From assembly GCA_964586775.1 (NCBI GenBank), contig CAZPJD010000049.1:1-8083 (forward strand): a stretch of DNA of 8,083 bases, in the 5' to 3' direction. This document shows, in pieces, positions 1-6,199 of this stretch. The notes under the pieces are model-generated. The model did not search any database. It saw only the letters and a program-made list of their open reading frames with translations, and had not been told where the DNA came from. Positions within the stretch are counted from its first letter, which is position 1; each line of letters begins with the position of its first letter. Source of the stretch: JADLEX01 sp964586775 (GTDB taxonomy: Bacteria > Lernaellota > Lernaellaia > JACKCT01). Both the position numbers and the translations under genes were made by a program.

Positions 1-46
1 CAAGAATGGCTTCCCGACGCATCCGCAACGACTCCGTGGTGCTCAT
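1..46 (-). CDS. N-terminus of a probable TetR-family repressor (partial)
   Basis: Only the first 15 codons are inside the window; the gene continues past the left edge. They read MSTTESLRMRREAIL. The start is well supported: an ATG at 46-44 on the minus strand preceded by a perfect AGGAGG, 8 nt away. A short polar N-terminus followed by R-R-E-A-I-L is what TetR-family DNA-binding domains typically show at the start of helix 1. A perfect inverted repeat at 68-85, just upstream of the ribosome binding site, suits an autoregulated repressor. The TetR assignment is an inference from very few residues; another helix-turn-helix regulator or an unrelated protein remains possible. That a gene starts here is much surer than its family. 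Confidence 0.6.
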   Translation of the reverse strand, partial: MSTTESLRMRREAIL

Positions 47-54
47 GGGAATGT

Positions 55-60
55 CCTCCT
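55..60 (-). promoter_or_regulatory. Ribosome binding site of the left-edge gene
   Basis: The minus strand reads AGGAGG, the full Shine-Dalgarno consensus, 8 nt before the ATG at 46-44. This site is the main reason for calling a gene start from only 46 visible bases. Confidence 0.8.
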
Positions 61-67
61 ACTGCTG

Positions 68-85
68 TGTAGATGCTAATCTACA
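68..85. promoter_or_regulatory. Perfect 7-4-7 palindrome, putative repressor operator
   Basis: TGTAGAT at 68-74 and ATCTACA at 79-85 are exact reverse complements around the 4-bp spacer GCTA. The repeat lies 21 bp before the start codon of the left-edge minus-strand gene and 7 bp before its ribosome binding site, so a bound protein would cover its transcription start region. It is also 129 bp from the divergent lipoprotein gene. The length and symmetry suit a dimeric helix-turn-helix repressor such as TetR. The arms are AT-rich in otherwise GC-rich DNA. No confident -35/-10 pair could be placed around it. Its operator function is inferred. Confidence 0.55.
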
Positions 86-120
86 ATAGCACGGCGAAAA
101 AAAAAGGAAAAGACCAATAC

Positions 121-152
121 CCGGTCCGGTGACGCAGGCCCCCTCGGACCGG
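121..152. repeat. Inverted repeat with 8-bp arms in the divergent intergenic region
   Basis: CCGGTCCG at 121-128 pairs perfectly with CGGACCGG at 145-152 around a 16-nt loop. On the minus-strand side the stem is followed, after an 8-nt gap, by a T-rich tract, the complement of the A-run at 97-111. That could weakly support a minus-strand terminator, but no minus-strand gene lies upstream of it. GC-rich DNA produces such repeats fairly often, so no function is assigned. Confidence 0.4.
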
Positions 153-167
153 CGAACTTGACGCCCC

Positions 168-202
168 CGGCGCGAAAAAGGGACAATGCCCTTTCGCAGC
201 CG
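168..202 (+). promoter_or_regulatory. Stable leader hairpin just before a ribosome binding site
   Basis: The arms CGGC-GCG-AAA-GGG and CCC-TTT-CGC-GCCG pair over 13 bp, with a 2-nt A bulge on the left (178-179), a 1-nt A bulge on the right (198) and a 6-nt loop at 183-188. The hairpin ends 3 nt before the GGAG at 206-209 that serves the lipoprotein gene at 215. There is no following U-tract, so it is not an intrinsic terminator. It could stabilise the message or modulate translation. The pairing is visible in the sequence; the role is inferred. Confidence 0.45.
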
Positions 203-205
203 TGC

Positions 206-209
206 GGAG
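206..209 (+). promoter_or_regulatory. Ribosome binding site that fixes the lipoprotein start
   Basis: GGAG lies 5 nt before the ATG at 215. The reading frame is open back to a TTG at 158, but that start has no comparable site, would put the leader hairpin inside the coding region, and would bury the signal peptide behind a charged 19-residue extension. Confidence 0.65.
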
Positions 210-214
210 TTGAG

Positions 215-1624
215 ATGCGAATGTATTTGACCGTTGTGGTGATGTTTTTCGCGGCCTTCGGATGGACGATTTCGACGTCGTGCTCGTCGATCGTCGAAGA
301 ACCCGAAATCCCCGGCGCGGATGAATCTTCCGAAAAACCCGAGTCGGGCCCGGTCGCGATCTGGGGCGGCACGTGGGATGGCGTGGCCGGCGTCTGGCAG
401 GCGAATTCCGGCACCGGCAAGGTCGAATCGATCCTCGAAGCGCCCGTCCAGACCCTGTGGATCGTCCCCGGCGAGCAGGCATTCGTCATTGCCCGGACCG
501 ACGGGTCGGTGGTGTATCGCCCGCGATCGGGCGACGCCATCGCGACCGAGGCGAGCGCGAACGCCTTTCCCGCACCCGGCGGCCGACGTTTGCTTTACGA
601 GCGTGACGGCGTGCTGTCCGAGACGGCGGTGGGCGGCGCGGGATCGCGACCCGTGGCGCTGGGCGCGATGTGGGCCGCGTATCGGCCGCAGATGGATCAG
701 ATCCTCTACGTCAAGGCCGACGGCGTCTATCTGGAACCGCTCGTCGCGACCGAGCCCGCCGTGCCGGTGATCGTGCCGCCCGGCGCGATCGACACCTCGC
801 TCGAAGACCCCGCGATGACGCCCGCGTTTTCGCCCAACGGCAAATACGTCGCCGTTCCGCTTCGCGTGCAGGCAAGCTCGGGCATGCAGATCATGATGTA
901 CCTGATCGACGTCGAGGCGCGCGCCGAGATCACCTGGATCGCCAAGGGCACAAGCCCCGAATGGTCGCACGCGGGCGGCAAGGTCGCGTACGTCAGCGAT
1001 GGTCGGCTCTACACGTGGGAGGTCGGATCCGGCGCAAACACGCAGGCGGTGCTCGACACGGTCGACGCCTCGGCCCGGCCACGATGGTCGTCCGACGACG
1101 CGGCGCTCCTCTACACCGTACGCAAAAGCGGGCACGACGAATTGCGCGTGGCCCACGTCGGCGGCGGCAAATACACCTCGGTCGTAAGCGGCAACGACGG
1201 CCTCATCGCCGGTTTCGACTGGACGCACGACCCCTTGTGCGATGCGTCGAACGGCCCGCCCGACGTGACGAGCGCGCAGGCGGTGATCGACGGCGTCTTG
1301 GCGACGTCGAGCCCCGTCGAAGTGCCCGACGGCGCGAGCGTGGCCGTGCGCCTCGTGATCGGCGACGCCGAATGCAACGTACGTCGCGGGCTGGTTTTCG
1401 GCGAAACCGGCGGCGTGAAATCGACCATCGCGTGGGAACTGCCCGATGGCGCGTGCGACGAAGGCGCGGACATTCCGCTCTCGCTGGACGCGGCGACCAG
1501 CGACGCGACTTGGACGTTTTCGGTCGAGGACGCCTGCGGCGCTGAAGGCGCGGGGGCGCAGATGGCGTTCACGTTCCCATCGGGCGACGACGACGACGAC
1601 ACCTCCGACGACGACACGGTCTGA
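215..1624 (+). CDS. Lipoprotein with TolB/PD40-like beta-propeller repeats and Asp-rich tail
   Basis: The product is a predicted exported protein of 469 residues. Residues 1-23 form a signal peptide (M-R, a hydrophobic core, then I-S-T-S-C). Cys23 could carry a lipid, although the lipobox is weak because Ser stands where Leu or Val is usual. The body (about 40-340) has blade motifs typical of WD40-like/TolB propellers: F-S-P-N-G-K-Y-V-A-V near residue 205, W-S-H-A-G-G-K-V-A-Y-V-S-D-G near 250 and R-W-S-S-D-D-A-A-L-L-Y-T near 290. A beta-rich C-terminal part (about 348-455) has four cysteines. The protein ends in S-G-D-D-D-D-D-T-S-D-D-D-T-V. Propellers of this type usually serve as binding scaffolds, and no catalytic residues are evident. 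The gene appears monocistronic; a weak terminator-like stem follows it. The specific function is unknown. Confidence 0.85.
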   Translation: MRMYLTVVVMFFAAFGWTISTSCSSIVEEPEIPGADESSEKPESGPVAIWGGTWDGVAGVWQANSGTGKVESILEAPVQTLWIVPGEQAFVIARTDGSVVYRPRSGDAIATEASANAFPAPGGRRLLYERDGVLSETAVGGAGSRPVALGAMWAAYRPQMDQILYVKADGVYLEPLVATEPAVPVIVPPGAIDTSLEDPAMTPAFSPNGKYVAVPLRVQASSGMQIMMYLIDVEARAEITWIAKGTSPEWSHAGGKVAYVSDGRLYTWEVGSGANTQAVLDTVDASARPRWSSDDAALLYTVRKSGHDELRVAHVGGGKYTSVVSGNDGLIAGFDWTHDPLCDASNGPPDVTSAQAVIDGVLATSSPVEVPDGASVAVRLVIGDAECNVRRGLVFGETGGVKSTIAWELPDGACDEGADIPLSLDAATSDATWTFSVEDACGAEGAGAQMAFTFPSGDDDDDTSDDDTV

Positions 1625-1626
1625 TC

Positions 1627-1655
1627 GCCCCGCAACGTTCGTCGGGGCCGTGTTT
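1627..1655 (+). terminator. Weak terminator-like stem after the propeller lipoprotein
   Basis: GCCCCG at 1627-1632 pairs with CGGGGC at 1643-1648 around a 10-nt loop, 2 nt after the stop codon. It is followed by CGTGTTT rather than a clean T-run. Position fits a terminator; the short stem and poor tail make it tentative. Confidence 0.35.
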
Positions 1656-1736
1656 CGTAAGCATCTGCACATAATTCGTCGATGATGTTGCAGCGCCGCT
1701 CCCCGACGCACCGATCAAACGCAAGTCGAGATCGAA

Positions 1737-1746
1737 CCGGGCCCGG
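1737..1746. repeat. 10-bp GC palindrome in the chemoreceptor leader
   Basis: CCGGGCCCGG is a perfect self-complementary 10-mer in the 207-bp gap before the chemoreceptor gene. The same gap holds a lone -10-like CATAAT at 1670-1675 with no convincing -35. No sigma-28 or sigma-54 promoter was recognised. The palindrome could be chance in this base composition. Confidence 0.25.
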
Positions 1747-1794
1747 AGCGGAGCGGCTCGACGGTCGTACACCACACATGGTTGGGATTCCGAC

Positions 1795-1814
1795 GCGACG
1801 GCACGGTGCGTCGC
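1795..1814 (+). promoter_or_regulatory. Short hairpin just upstream of the chemoreceptor ribosome binding site
   Basis: GCGACG at 1795-1800 pairs with CGTCGC at 1809-1814 around an 8-nt loop, ending 2 nt before the AGGGGAGG site at 1817-1824. Its position resembles that of the leader hairpin at 168-202. It may be a translation-level structure or chance. Confidence 0.25.
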
Positions 1815-1816
1815 AC

Positions 1817-1824
1817 AGGGGAGG
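1817..1824 (+). promoter_or_regulatory. Ribosome binding site that fixes the chemoreceptor start
   Basis: AGGGGAGG lies 7 nt before the ATG at 1832. The frame is open back to 1682, but the extra 50 residues would be polar and arginine-rich and would precede the first membrane segment. The ATG at 1832 places the membrane helix near the N-terminus, as chemoreceptors have it. Confidence 0.85.
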
Positions 1825-1831
1825 TTTGCGC

Positions 1832-3931
1832 ATGACGCTGGGAAACATGACCATCGCGAAGAGAATCACGCTCGGGTTCGGGACCGTCATTGCGCTGCTC
1901 GCTTTGATCGCGGTCACGGCGTTTTTCGGTCTCACAAAGGCCACACACGGTTTCGTCGAATATCGCGATTCGGCGCTGGTGCGTAACAGCCTCGCCCGGC
2001 TCAACCAGGATCTGACCGAGGGCCGGTTGCACGCGCTCGAGTTTCTGTCCACCTCGGATCCGAAACTCGTGGTCGAGTACGACGAACACTACAAGGATGC
2101 GATCGACGCCGCGGATACGGCCCGCAAGCACCTCGACGCGCTCGGGGAATCCGATTTTGTCGCCGGGGCGAAGCGCGACGTGGAAAAAATCGTCGGCGAG
2201 GTCAAGGAGTTCGACGAAGGCTTCCGCAAGGCCGTCGCCTTGCAGCAAACGAGCGACGAACACGTGAAGACGCTCTTCGACGTCGGCCCGAAGCTGGAGG
2301 CCGGTCTATCGCGCCTGCTCGAGAGCGGAGCGCTGACCGAACCGGCGTCGATCACCACCGCGGCCAACGCCCGGCGCGACCTGCTCAAGGGCCGAGTCAA
2401 CACGCTGCGTTTCCTGAAGGACAATACGGCCCAATCGGCGAACGAAGCTCGCGCGATGATCACCCAGTTTCAGGCCGGTCTGAAAAAACTCGACGGTGTA
2501 CTCGCGTCGGGTGAGGGCAGGAAACTGATGACCGAACTGAACGCCGGCGGCGACACCTATGATGAATCGCTCGGCGCGTGCGTCAAGGCGATCGACGAAC
2601 GCAACGCGGTCGTCGCATCGGCCGTGCGCGAACTCGGCCCGAAGATGAGCGAGAACATCGAGAGTGTGCGCAAAGTCTTCATGGAGCGCCAGGACTCGCT
2701 GGGCCAGACCGTGCTCGCGTCGAACGAACGCGTGAAATGGCTGAACATGGTTGTTTCTCTCGTCGCGCTCGCGATCGGCATCGTCTTCGCCGTCGTGATC
2801 GCGCGGTCGGTCGTGCGTCCCATCCTCGACGCCAACGCCATGCTCGCCGATATCGCCGATGGCGAGGGCGATCTGACGCGCCGTCTGGATGTGAAGTCGA
2901 AGGACGAAGTGGGCGCGCTCGCGGCGAACTTCAACAAGTTCGTCGAAAAACTCCAGACCTCGATCCGCAAGGTCGCCGACAGCACGATGCAGCTCACCAG
3001 CCGCGCCGAAGACCTGTCGAGCGTGTCGGCGCAGCTCGCCGGCGGGGCGGAGGAAATGAGCCGCCAGACGGGCGTCGTGGCGAGCGCGTCGGAACAGATC
3101 TCGACCAGCGTATCGATGGTGCAGCGCGCCGCGGAGAACATGTCGGGCAATGTGACGACGATCGCCTCGTCGGTCGAGGAGATGTCGACGGGCATGAACA
3201 CCATCGCCGCGGCGATGGAGGAAATGACGTCGACGCTGCAGGAAGTCTCGCGCAACACCAGCCGCGCCGCGACGGTTGCCGCCGACGCCAACACCCAGGC
3301 CGCGCGCACCGGCGAACTGGTGAAGGCTCTCGAGGCCGCGTCGTTCGAGATCGGCAAGGTCGTCAACGTCATCAACGACATTGCCGATCAGACCAATCTG
3401 CTCGCGCTCAACGCCACCATCGAGGCCGCGAGCGCCGGCGAAGCCGGCAAGGGCTTCGCGGTCGTCGCGCACGAGGTCAAGGAACTGGCGAAGCAGACGG
3501 CCGTCGCCACGCAGGAGATCGACGAAAAAATCCGCGCCATGCAGACGCACACCCGCGACTCGGTCGAAGCGGTTTCGCGCATCACCGAATTCGTGAACGA
3601 GATGAACACGATCTCCGGCATGATCGCCGCGGCCGTCGAGCAGCAGACCGCGACCACGCGCGAGGTCGCCGTGTCGGTGCAGCAGGCCGCGACGGGCAGC
3701 ACGAGCGTCTCGGCTTCGGTGCAGCAGCTCTCGGTGAGCCTCGAAAGCGAGGTCGTGCGCGCCGTGGTCGAGTCGGCCTCGGGCGTGGGCGAGGTGTCGC
3801 GCAACATTCAGGGCGTCGACACCGCCGCGCGCGAAACGGCCCAGGGCGCGGCGACCACGCGGCGAGTTTCGGAGAACATGTCGGTGCTCGCGGACGAACT
3901 GCGCGGCATCGTGGGCCAGTTCCGCGTGTAG
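1832..3931 (+). CDS. Methyl-accepting chemotaxis protein with HBM-like periplasmic sensor
   Basis: This 699-residue membrane receptor should sense a periplasmic ligand and control a CheA kinase through CheW. Membrane helix 1 spans about residues 12-34 and helix 2 about 303-326. The roughly 268-residue periplasmic part is all-helical and contains two related segments, D-L-T-E-G-R-L-H-A-L-E-F-L at 60-72 and D-L-L-K-G-R-V-N-T-L-R-F-L at 183-195, which suits a helical bimodular (HBM) sensor. A HAMP domain follows (about 323-376, with G-E-G-D-L-T-R-R-L and D-E-V-G). The cytoplasmic coiled coil has its hairpin tip near residue 537, with D-Q-T-N-L-L-A-L-N-A-T-I-E-A-A-S-A-G-E and then G-K-G-F-A-V-V-A. 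The usual Arg of E-A-A-R-A-G-E is Ser here. No C-terminal CheR-tethering pentapeptide is present. No other chemotaxis gene is in the window, so its ligand and partners are unknown. Confidence 0.96.
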   Translation: MTLGNMTIAKRITLGFGTVIALLALIAVTAFFGLTKATHGFVEYRDSALVRNSLARLNQDLTEGRLHALEFLSTSDPKLVVEYDEHYKDAIDAADTARKHLDALGESDFVAGAKRDVEKIVGEVKEFDEGFRKAVALQQTSDEHVKTLFDVGPKLEAGLSRLLESGALTEPASITTAANARRDLLKGRVNTLRFLKDNTAQSANEARAMITQFQAGLKKLDGVLASGEGRKLMTELNAGGDTYDESLGACVKAIDERNAVVASAVRELGPKMSENIESVRKVFMERQDSLGQTVLASNERVKWLNMVVSLVALAIGIVFAVVIARSVVRPILDANAMLADIADGEGDLTRRLDVKSKDEVGALAANFNKFVEKLQTSIRKVADSTMQLTSRAEDLSSVSAQLAGGAEEMSRQTGVVASASEQISTSVSMVQRAAENMSGNVTTIASSVEEMSTGMNTIAAAMEEMTSTLQEVSRNTSRAATVAADANTQAARTGELVKALEAASFEIGKVVNVINDIADQTNLLALNATIEAASAGEAGKGFAVVAHEVKELAKQTAVATQEIDEKIRAMQTHTRDSVEAVSRITEFVNEMNTISGMIAAAVEQQTATTREVAVSVQQAATGSTSVSASVQQLSVSLESEVVRAVVESASGVGEVSRNIQGVDTAARETAQGAATTRRVSENMSVLADELRGIVGQFRV

Positions 3932-3955
3932 CGCTTCTACCCGACGTGATTCATG

Positions 3956-3987
3956 AACGGGCCGGCTCGCACCGGCCCGTTTCCTTT
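3956..3987 (+). terminator. Intrinsic terminator after the chemoreceptor gene
   Basis: AACGGGCCGG at 3956-3965 and CCGGCCCGTT at 3972-3981 form a perfect 10-bp stem with a 6-nt loop, 24 nt after the chemoreceptor stop codon, followed by TCCTTT and further pyrimidines. The T-run is interrupted by C, but stem strength and position are good. It separates the receptor from the downstream enzyme gene. Confidence 0.75.
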
Positions 3988-4033
3988 CCCTTCCCCTGTC
4001 TCGCATTGCGTTCGTAGAATGACGCCGTTCCCC

Positions 4034-4038
4034 GGAGA
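4034..4038 (+). promoter_or_regulatory. Ribosome binding site favouring a GTG start
   Basis: GGAGA lies 4 nt before the GTG at 4043. The alternative in-frame ATG at 4019 has no purine-rich site, and an ATG at 3953 would start beside the terminator stem. The GTG start also gives a first strand and PLP lysine at the usual distance from the N-terminus. Confidence 0.6.
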
Positions 4039-4042
4039 ACGC

Positions 4043-5263
4043 GTGACTTCCGACAACCGGCTCGAATATTCCGATCGGGTTCGCGCCCTCGACGGCGTGA
4101 CGCTGCCCGCCGCGCTCGTCGATCTCGACGCGCTGGACCGCAACGCCGATCGCATCGCCGGACCCGCTCGCACGCACGGCAAACGTCTGCGCCTCGCGAC
4201 CAAGTCGCTGCGCTGCGCGTGGATGATTTCGTATCTGCGCGATCGGCTCGGCGAGGTGCATGGCGGCCTCATGTGCCTGACCGTCGCCGAGGCCGCCTAT
4301 CTCGCCGAACGCGGATTCGACGACCTGCTCGTCGCCTACCCCACCGTGCAGCGCGCCGATCTGCAAACGCTCGCCGCGATGACACGCGAGGGACGCACCG
4401 TGCGCCTCGTCGTGGACTGCGCCGAGCACGTGCGCGCGATGAGCGAGGTCGCACGTGCCGAAAACGTGGTGCTGCGCGCGGTGATCGACATCGACATGTC
4501 GTATCGGCCCCTCGGCGCGGCGACGCATTTGGGCGTTCGGCGCAGCCCGATCCGCACAGGGGCCGAGGCCATCGCCATCGCGCGCGAGGCCGAGCGGGCC
4601 GGCGGCGTGATCGTCGACGGCCTGATGGGCTACGAGGCGCAGGTCGCGGGCATGGGCGAGGCGAATCCCTTCACGCCGCTCGTCAATCCCGTAAAGGCTT
4701 GGATCAAGCGCCGATCGATCCCCGATGTCGCCGCGCGGCGCGCGCGCATCGCCGATGAATTTCGCGCGGCGAATATCCCCGTCGCGCTCTTCAACGGCGG
4801 CGGCACGGGGAGCCTCGCGACCACGAGCGCCGAGGACGCCGTCACCGAGGTCACGGCGGGCAGCGGCTTTTATTGCCCGCACCTGTTCGACTACTACGCG
4901 GGCAACCGGCTCGAACCCGCGGCGTTCTTCGCGCTGCAGATCGTGCGCCGCCCCGCGCCGGGCATCGTCACCTGTCAGGGCGGCGGCTACGTGGCGAGCG
5001 GCGAGGCCGGACCCGATCGATTGCCGATCCCATATCTTCCGAGGGGATTGTCGCTGCTCGGCGTCGAGGGCGCGGGTGAGACGCAGACCCCCGTGCGCTG
5101 GCCGACGACGGCGGGAGAAGCGACTCTCGGCGCGCCGGTGATCTTTCGCCACGCAAAGGCGGGCGAACTGATGGAGCGCTTCAACGAGATCGTGCTGGTG
5201 CGCGGCGGACGCGTCGAGCGTCGCGTGCCGACCTACCGCGGCGAAGGATTCGCTTTCTTATAG
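4043..5263 (+). CDS. PLP-dependent amino acid deaminase/aldolase (D-threonine aldolase-like)
   Basis: This 406-residue cytoplasmic enzyme has the fold-type III (alanine racemase-like) barrel plus the C-terminal D-serine-dehydratase-like beta domain. It should act on a small D-hydroxy amino acid by dehydration or retro-aldol cleavage; the substrate cannot be read from sequence. The N-terminal strand L-P-A-A-L-V-D-L-D-A-L-D-R-N (21-34) leads to the PLP lysine in L-A-T-K54-S-L-R-C. A phosphate-binding loop N-G-G-G-T-G-S is at 251-257. The C-terminal motif R-H370-A-K-A-G-E375 falls where relatives hold a metal-binding His-x-Cys or His-x-Asp pair; here the third position is Lys. The start chosen is GTG with GGAGA upstream; a 414-residue form from ATG 4019 is possible. 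The gene stands alone behind a terminator and ends 2 bp from the convergent gene. Confidence 0.88.
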   Translation: MTSDNRLEYSDRVRALDGVTLPAALVDLDALDRNADRIAGPARTHGKRLRLATKSLRCAWMISYLRDRLGEVHGGLMCLTVAEAAYLAERGFDDLLVAYPTVQRADLQTLAAMTREGRTVRLVVDCAEHVRAMSEVARAENVVLRAVIDIDMSYRPLGAATHLGVRRSPIRTGAEAIAIAREAERAGGVIVDGLMGYEAQVAGMGEANPFTPLVNPVKAWIKRRSIPDVAARRARIADEFRAANIPVALFNGGGTGSLATTSAEDAVTEVTAGSGFYCPHLFDYYAGNRLEPAAFFALQIVRRPAPGIVTCQGGGYVASGEAGPDRLPIPYLPRGLSLLGVEGAGETQTPVRWPTTAGEATLGAPVIFRHAKAGELMERFNEIVLVRGGRVERRVPTYRGEGFAFL

Positions 5264-5265
5264 CG

Positions 5266-6186
5266 TCACGGCACGTAGACGCACAGATTCACAAGCTTGT
5301 TGCTCATGTTGCCTTCGCCGTCGGTGGCTTCGACGTCGACGCAGTTGTCGTCGCCCCAAGGGACGATGGACGTGAAGTCGACCGTGATGCCGACGGAGAG
5401 GGGCGAGCCGCAATTCGGCACGCTGGGCGCGCCGCCGCCGAAGTCGTCCCAAAAAACGTCGTCCACGAGCGCGGGCTCCGACGTGCCGGTGAACCAGACG
5501 AAGATCTGGCCGCCGGCCAGGTCGTCGTCCACGTCGCAGACCTGCCACTGCAACGTGCTGACGATGGCGCCTGAGCCGTCGTCGGCCGCGGGGTCCGGAT
5601 CCCACCCGCCGCCGGACAGAACCGGCGCCGTTCCCGCGCTGTCGTCGTCCGCGTCGTCGTCCGCGTCGTCATCGCTGTCGTCGTCCGTCGTGTCGTCATC
5701 GACGTCGTCATCGGCGTCGTCATCGGCGGAATCATCGTCCGCGGAATCATCATCGTCGTCGGCCGCGTCATCGTCGTCCGCATCGTCATCCGATGCGTCG
5801 TCGTCGCCCGTCCAGCCGCAGTCCGCGAGATCGGATGCGAGCGCTTCCTGACAGGGCGCGATGCCGGCGGCGTCGTGCGTGTCGCAGTCGAATCCGTCGA
5901 TCACGCACCCGAGAAAGTCGCGTAGCGCCTTGTCGTAGCACGGGCCAAGGTCGAGATACTGGTCGAGAAAATCGCAGTAATTCGCCGCGGCCGACGCCTC
6001 CGAGATGTCATAACACTCGGCGAAAAATTCGGCGCACGCCTCCATGATCTCGCCGCCGAGCGTACCGTCGCCCTGGTAATCGTCGTCGTCGTCGTCCCCG
6101 CCGCCGCTCTGGCACGCGCCAATCGCGATCGCCGCCGCGAGAAAAGCCGCTGCTCCCAACACCGTCCATCCGGATATCCATTTCAT
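5266..6186 (-). CDS. Lipoprotein with eight-cysteine domain, poly-Asp linker and C-terminal beta domain
   Basis: I do not recognise a named family for this 306-residue protein. A clear lipoprotein signal peptide ends in I-G-A-C25, followed by Q-S-G-G-G and six Asp. A helical-looking domain (about 46-125) holds eight cysteines, at 51, 58, 71, 83, 94, 101, 112 and 123, enough for four disulfides in an exported protein. Residues 128-185 are almost entirely Asp with isolated Ala, Ser, Thr or Val, in D-D-D-A-like units. The C-terminal domain (about 186-306) has four cysteines and an Ig/cadherin-like end, C-V-D-V-E-A-T-D-G-E-G-N-M-S-N. It is probably anchored in the envelope with the last domain held away by a charged linker. 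Binding or adhesion is a guess; no catalytic motif is evident. The ribosome site is weak (GGGTGA, 4 nt before ATG). Confidence 0.85.
   Translation of the reverse strand: MKWISGWTVLGAAAFLAAAIAIGACQSGGGDDDDDDYQGDGTLGGEIMEACAEFFAECYDISEASAAANYCDFLDQYLDLGPCYDKALRDFLGCVIDGFDCDTHDAAGIAPCQEALASDLADCGWTGDDDASDDDADDDDAADDDDDSADDDSADDDADDDVDDDTTDDDSDDDADDDADDDSAGTAPVLSGGGWDPDPAADDGSGAIVSTLQWQVCDVDDDLAGGQIFVWFTGTSEPALVDDVFWDDFGGGAPSVPNCGSPLSVGITVDFTSIVPWGDDNCVDVEATDGEGNMSNKLVNLCVYVP
5632..5805 (-). repeat. Low-complexity poly-Asp-coding repeat
   Basis: This tract within the lipoprotein gene is made of GTC/ATC triplets on the plus strand (GAC/GAT, Asp, on the coding strand), broken about every fourth codon by Ala, Ser, Thr or Val. 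That gives an imperfect 12-bp periodicity. It encodes residues 128-185. GAC and GAT are mixed, so the amino acids are better conserved than the DNA repeat. Such DNA is prone to length change by slippage and to assembly error. Confidence 0.85.
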
Positions 6187-6199
6187 CGCGTCACCCGCC

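Noticed and set aside
158..214. Upstream TTG start for the propeller lipoprotein
   Set aside because: It lacks a ribosome site, would include the leader hairpin and would place 19 polar residues ahead of the signal peptide.
1687..1691. TTGCA as the -12 element of a sigma-54 promoter
   Set aside because: No TGGCA-like element lies at the required distance upstream.
59..1711. A 550-codon minus-strand open frame opposite the propeller lipoprotein
   Set aside because: Arg- and Val-rich shadow frame with no domain or ribosome binding site; it would also run over the divergent promoter region.
1682..1831. 50-residue N-terminal extension of the chemoreceptor
   Set aside because: The strong AGGAGG-like site at 1817-1824 and the position of the first membrane helix favour the ATG at 1832.
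2306..5152. A 948-codon open frame on the minus strand
   Set aside because: It is antisense to the chemoreceptor and aldolase-like genes, is Arg/His/Ala-rich with no recognisable domain, and has the composition expected opposite a GC-rich gene.
5632..5805. Repeat tract considered as a CRISPR array or a structural DNA element
   Set aside because: No repeat-spacer pattern; the units are in-frame Asp codons inside a gene with a clear signal peptide.
5297..5851. A plus-strand Ser-rich frame of 184 codons
   Set aside because: It is the antisense reading of the poly-Asp repeat; the Ser runs are simply the complement of GAC/GAT codons.
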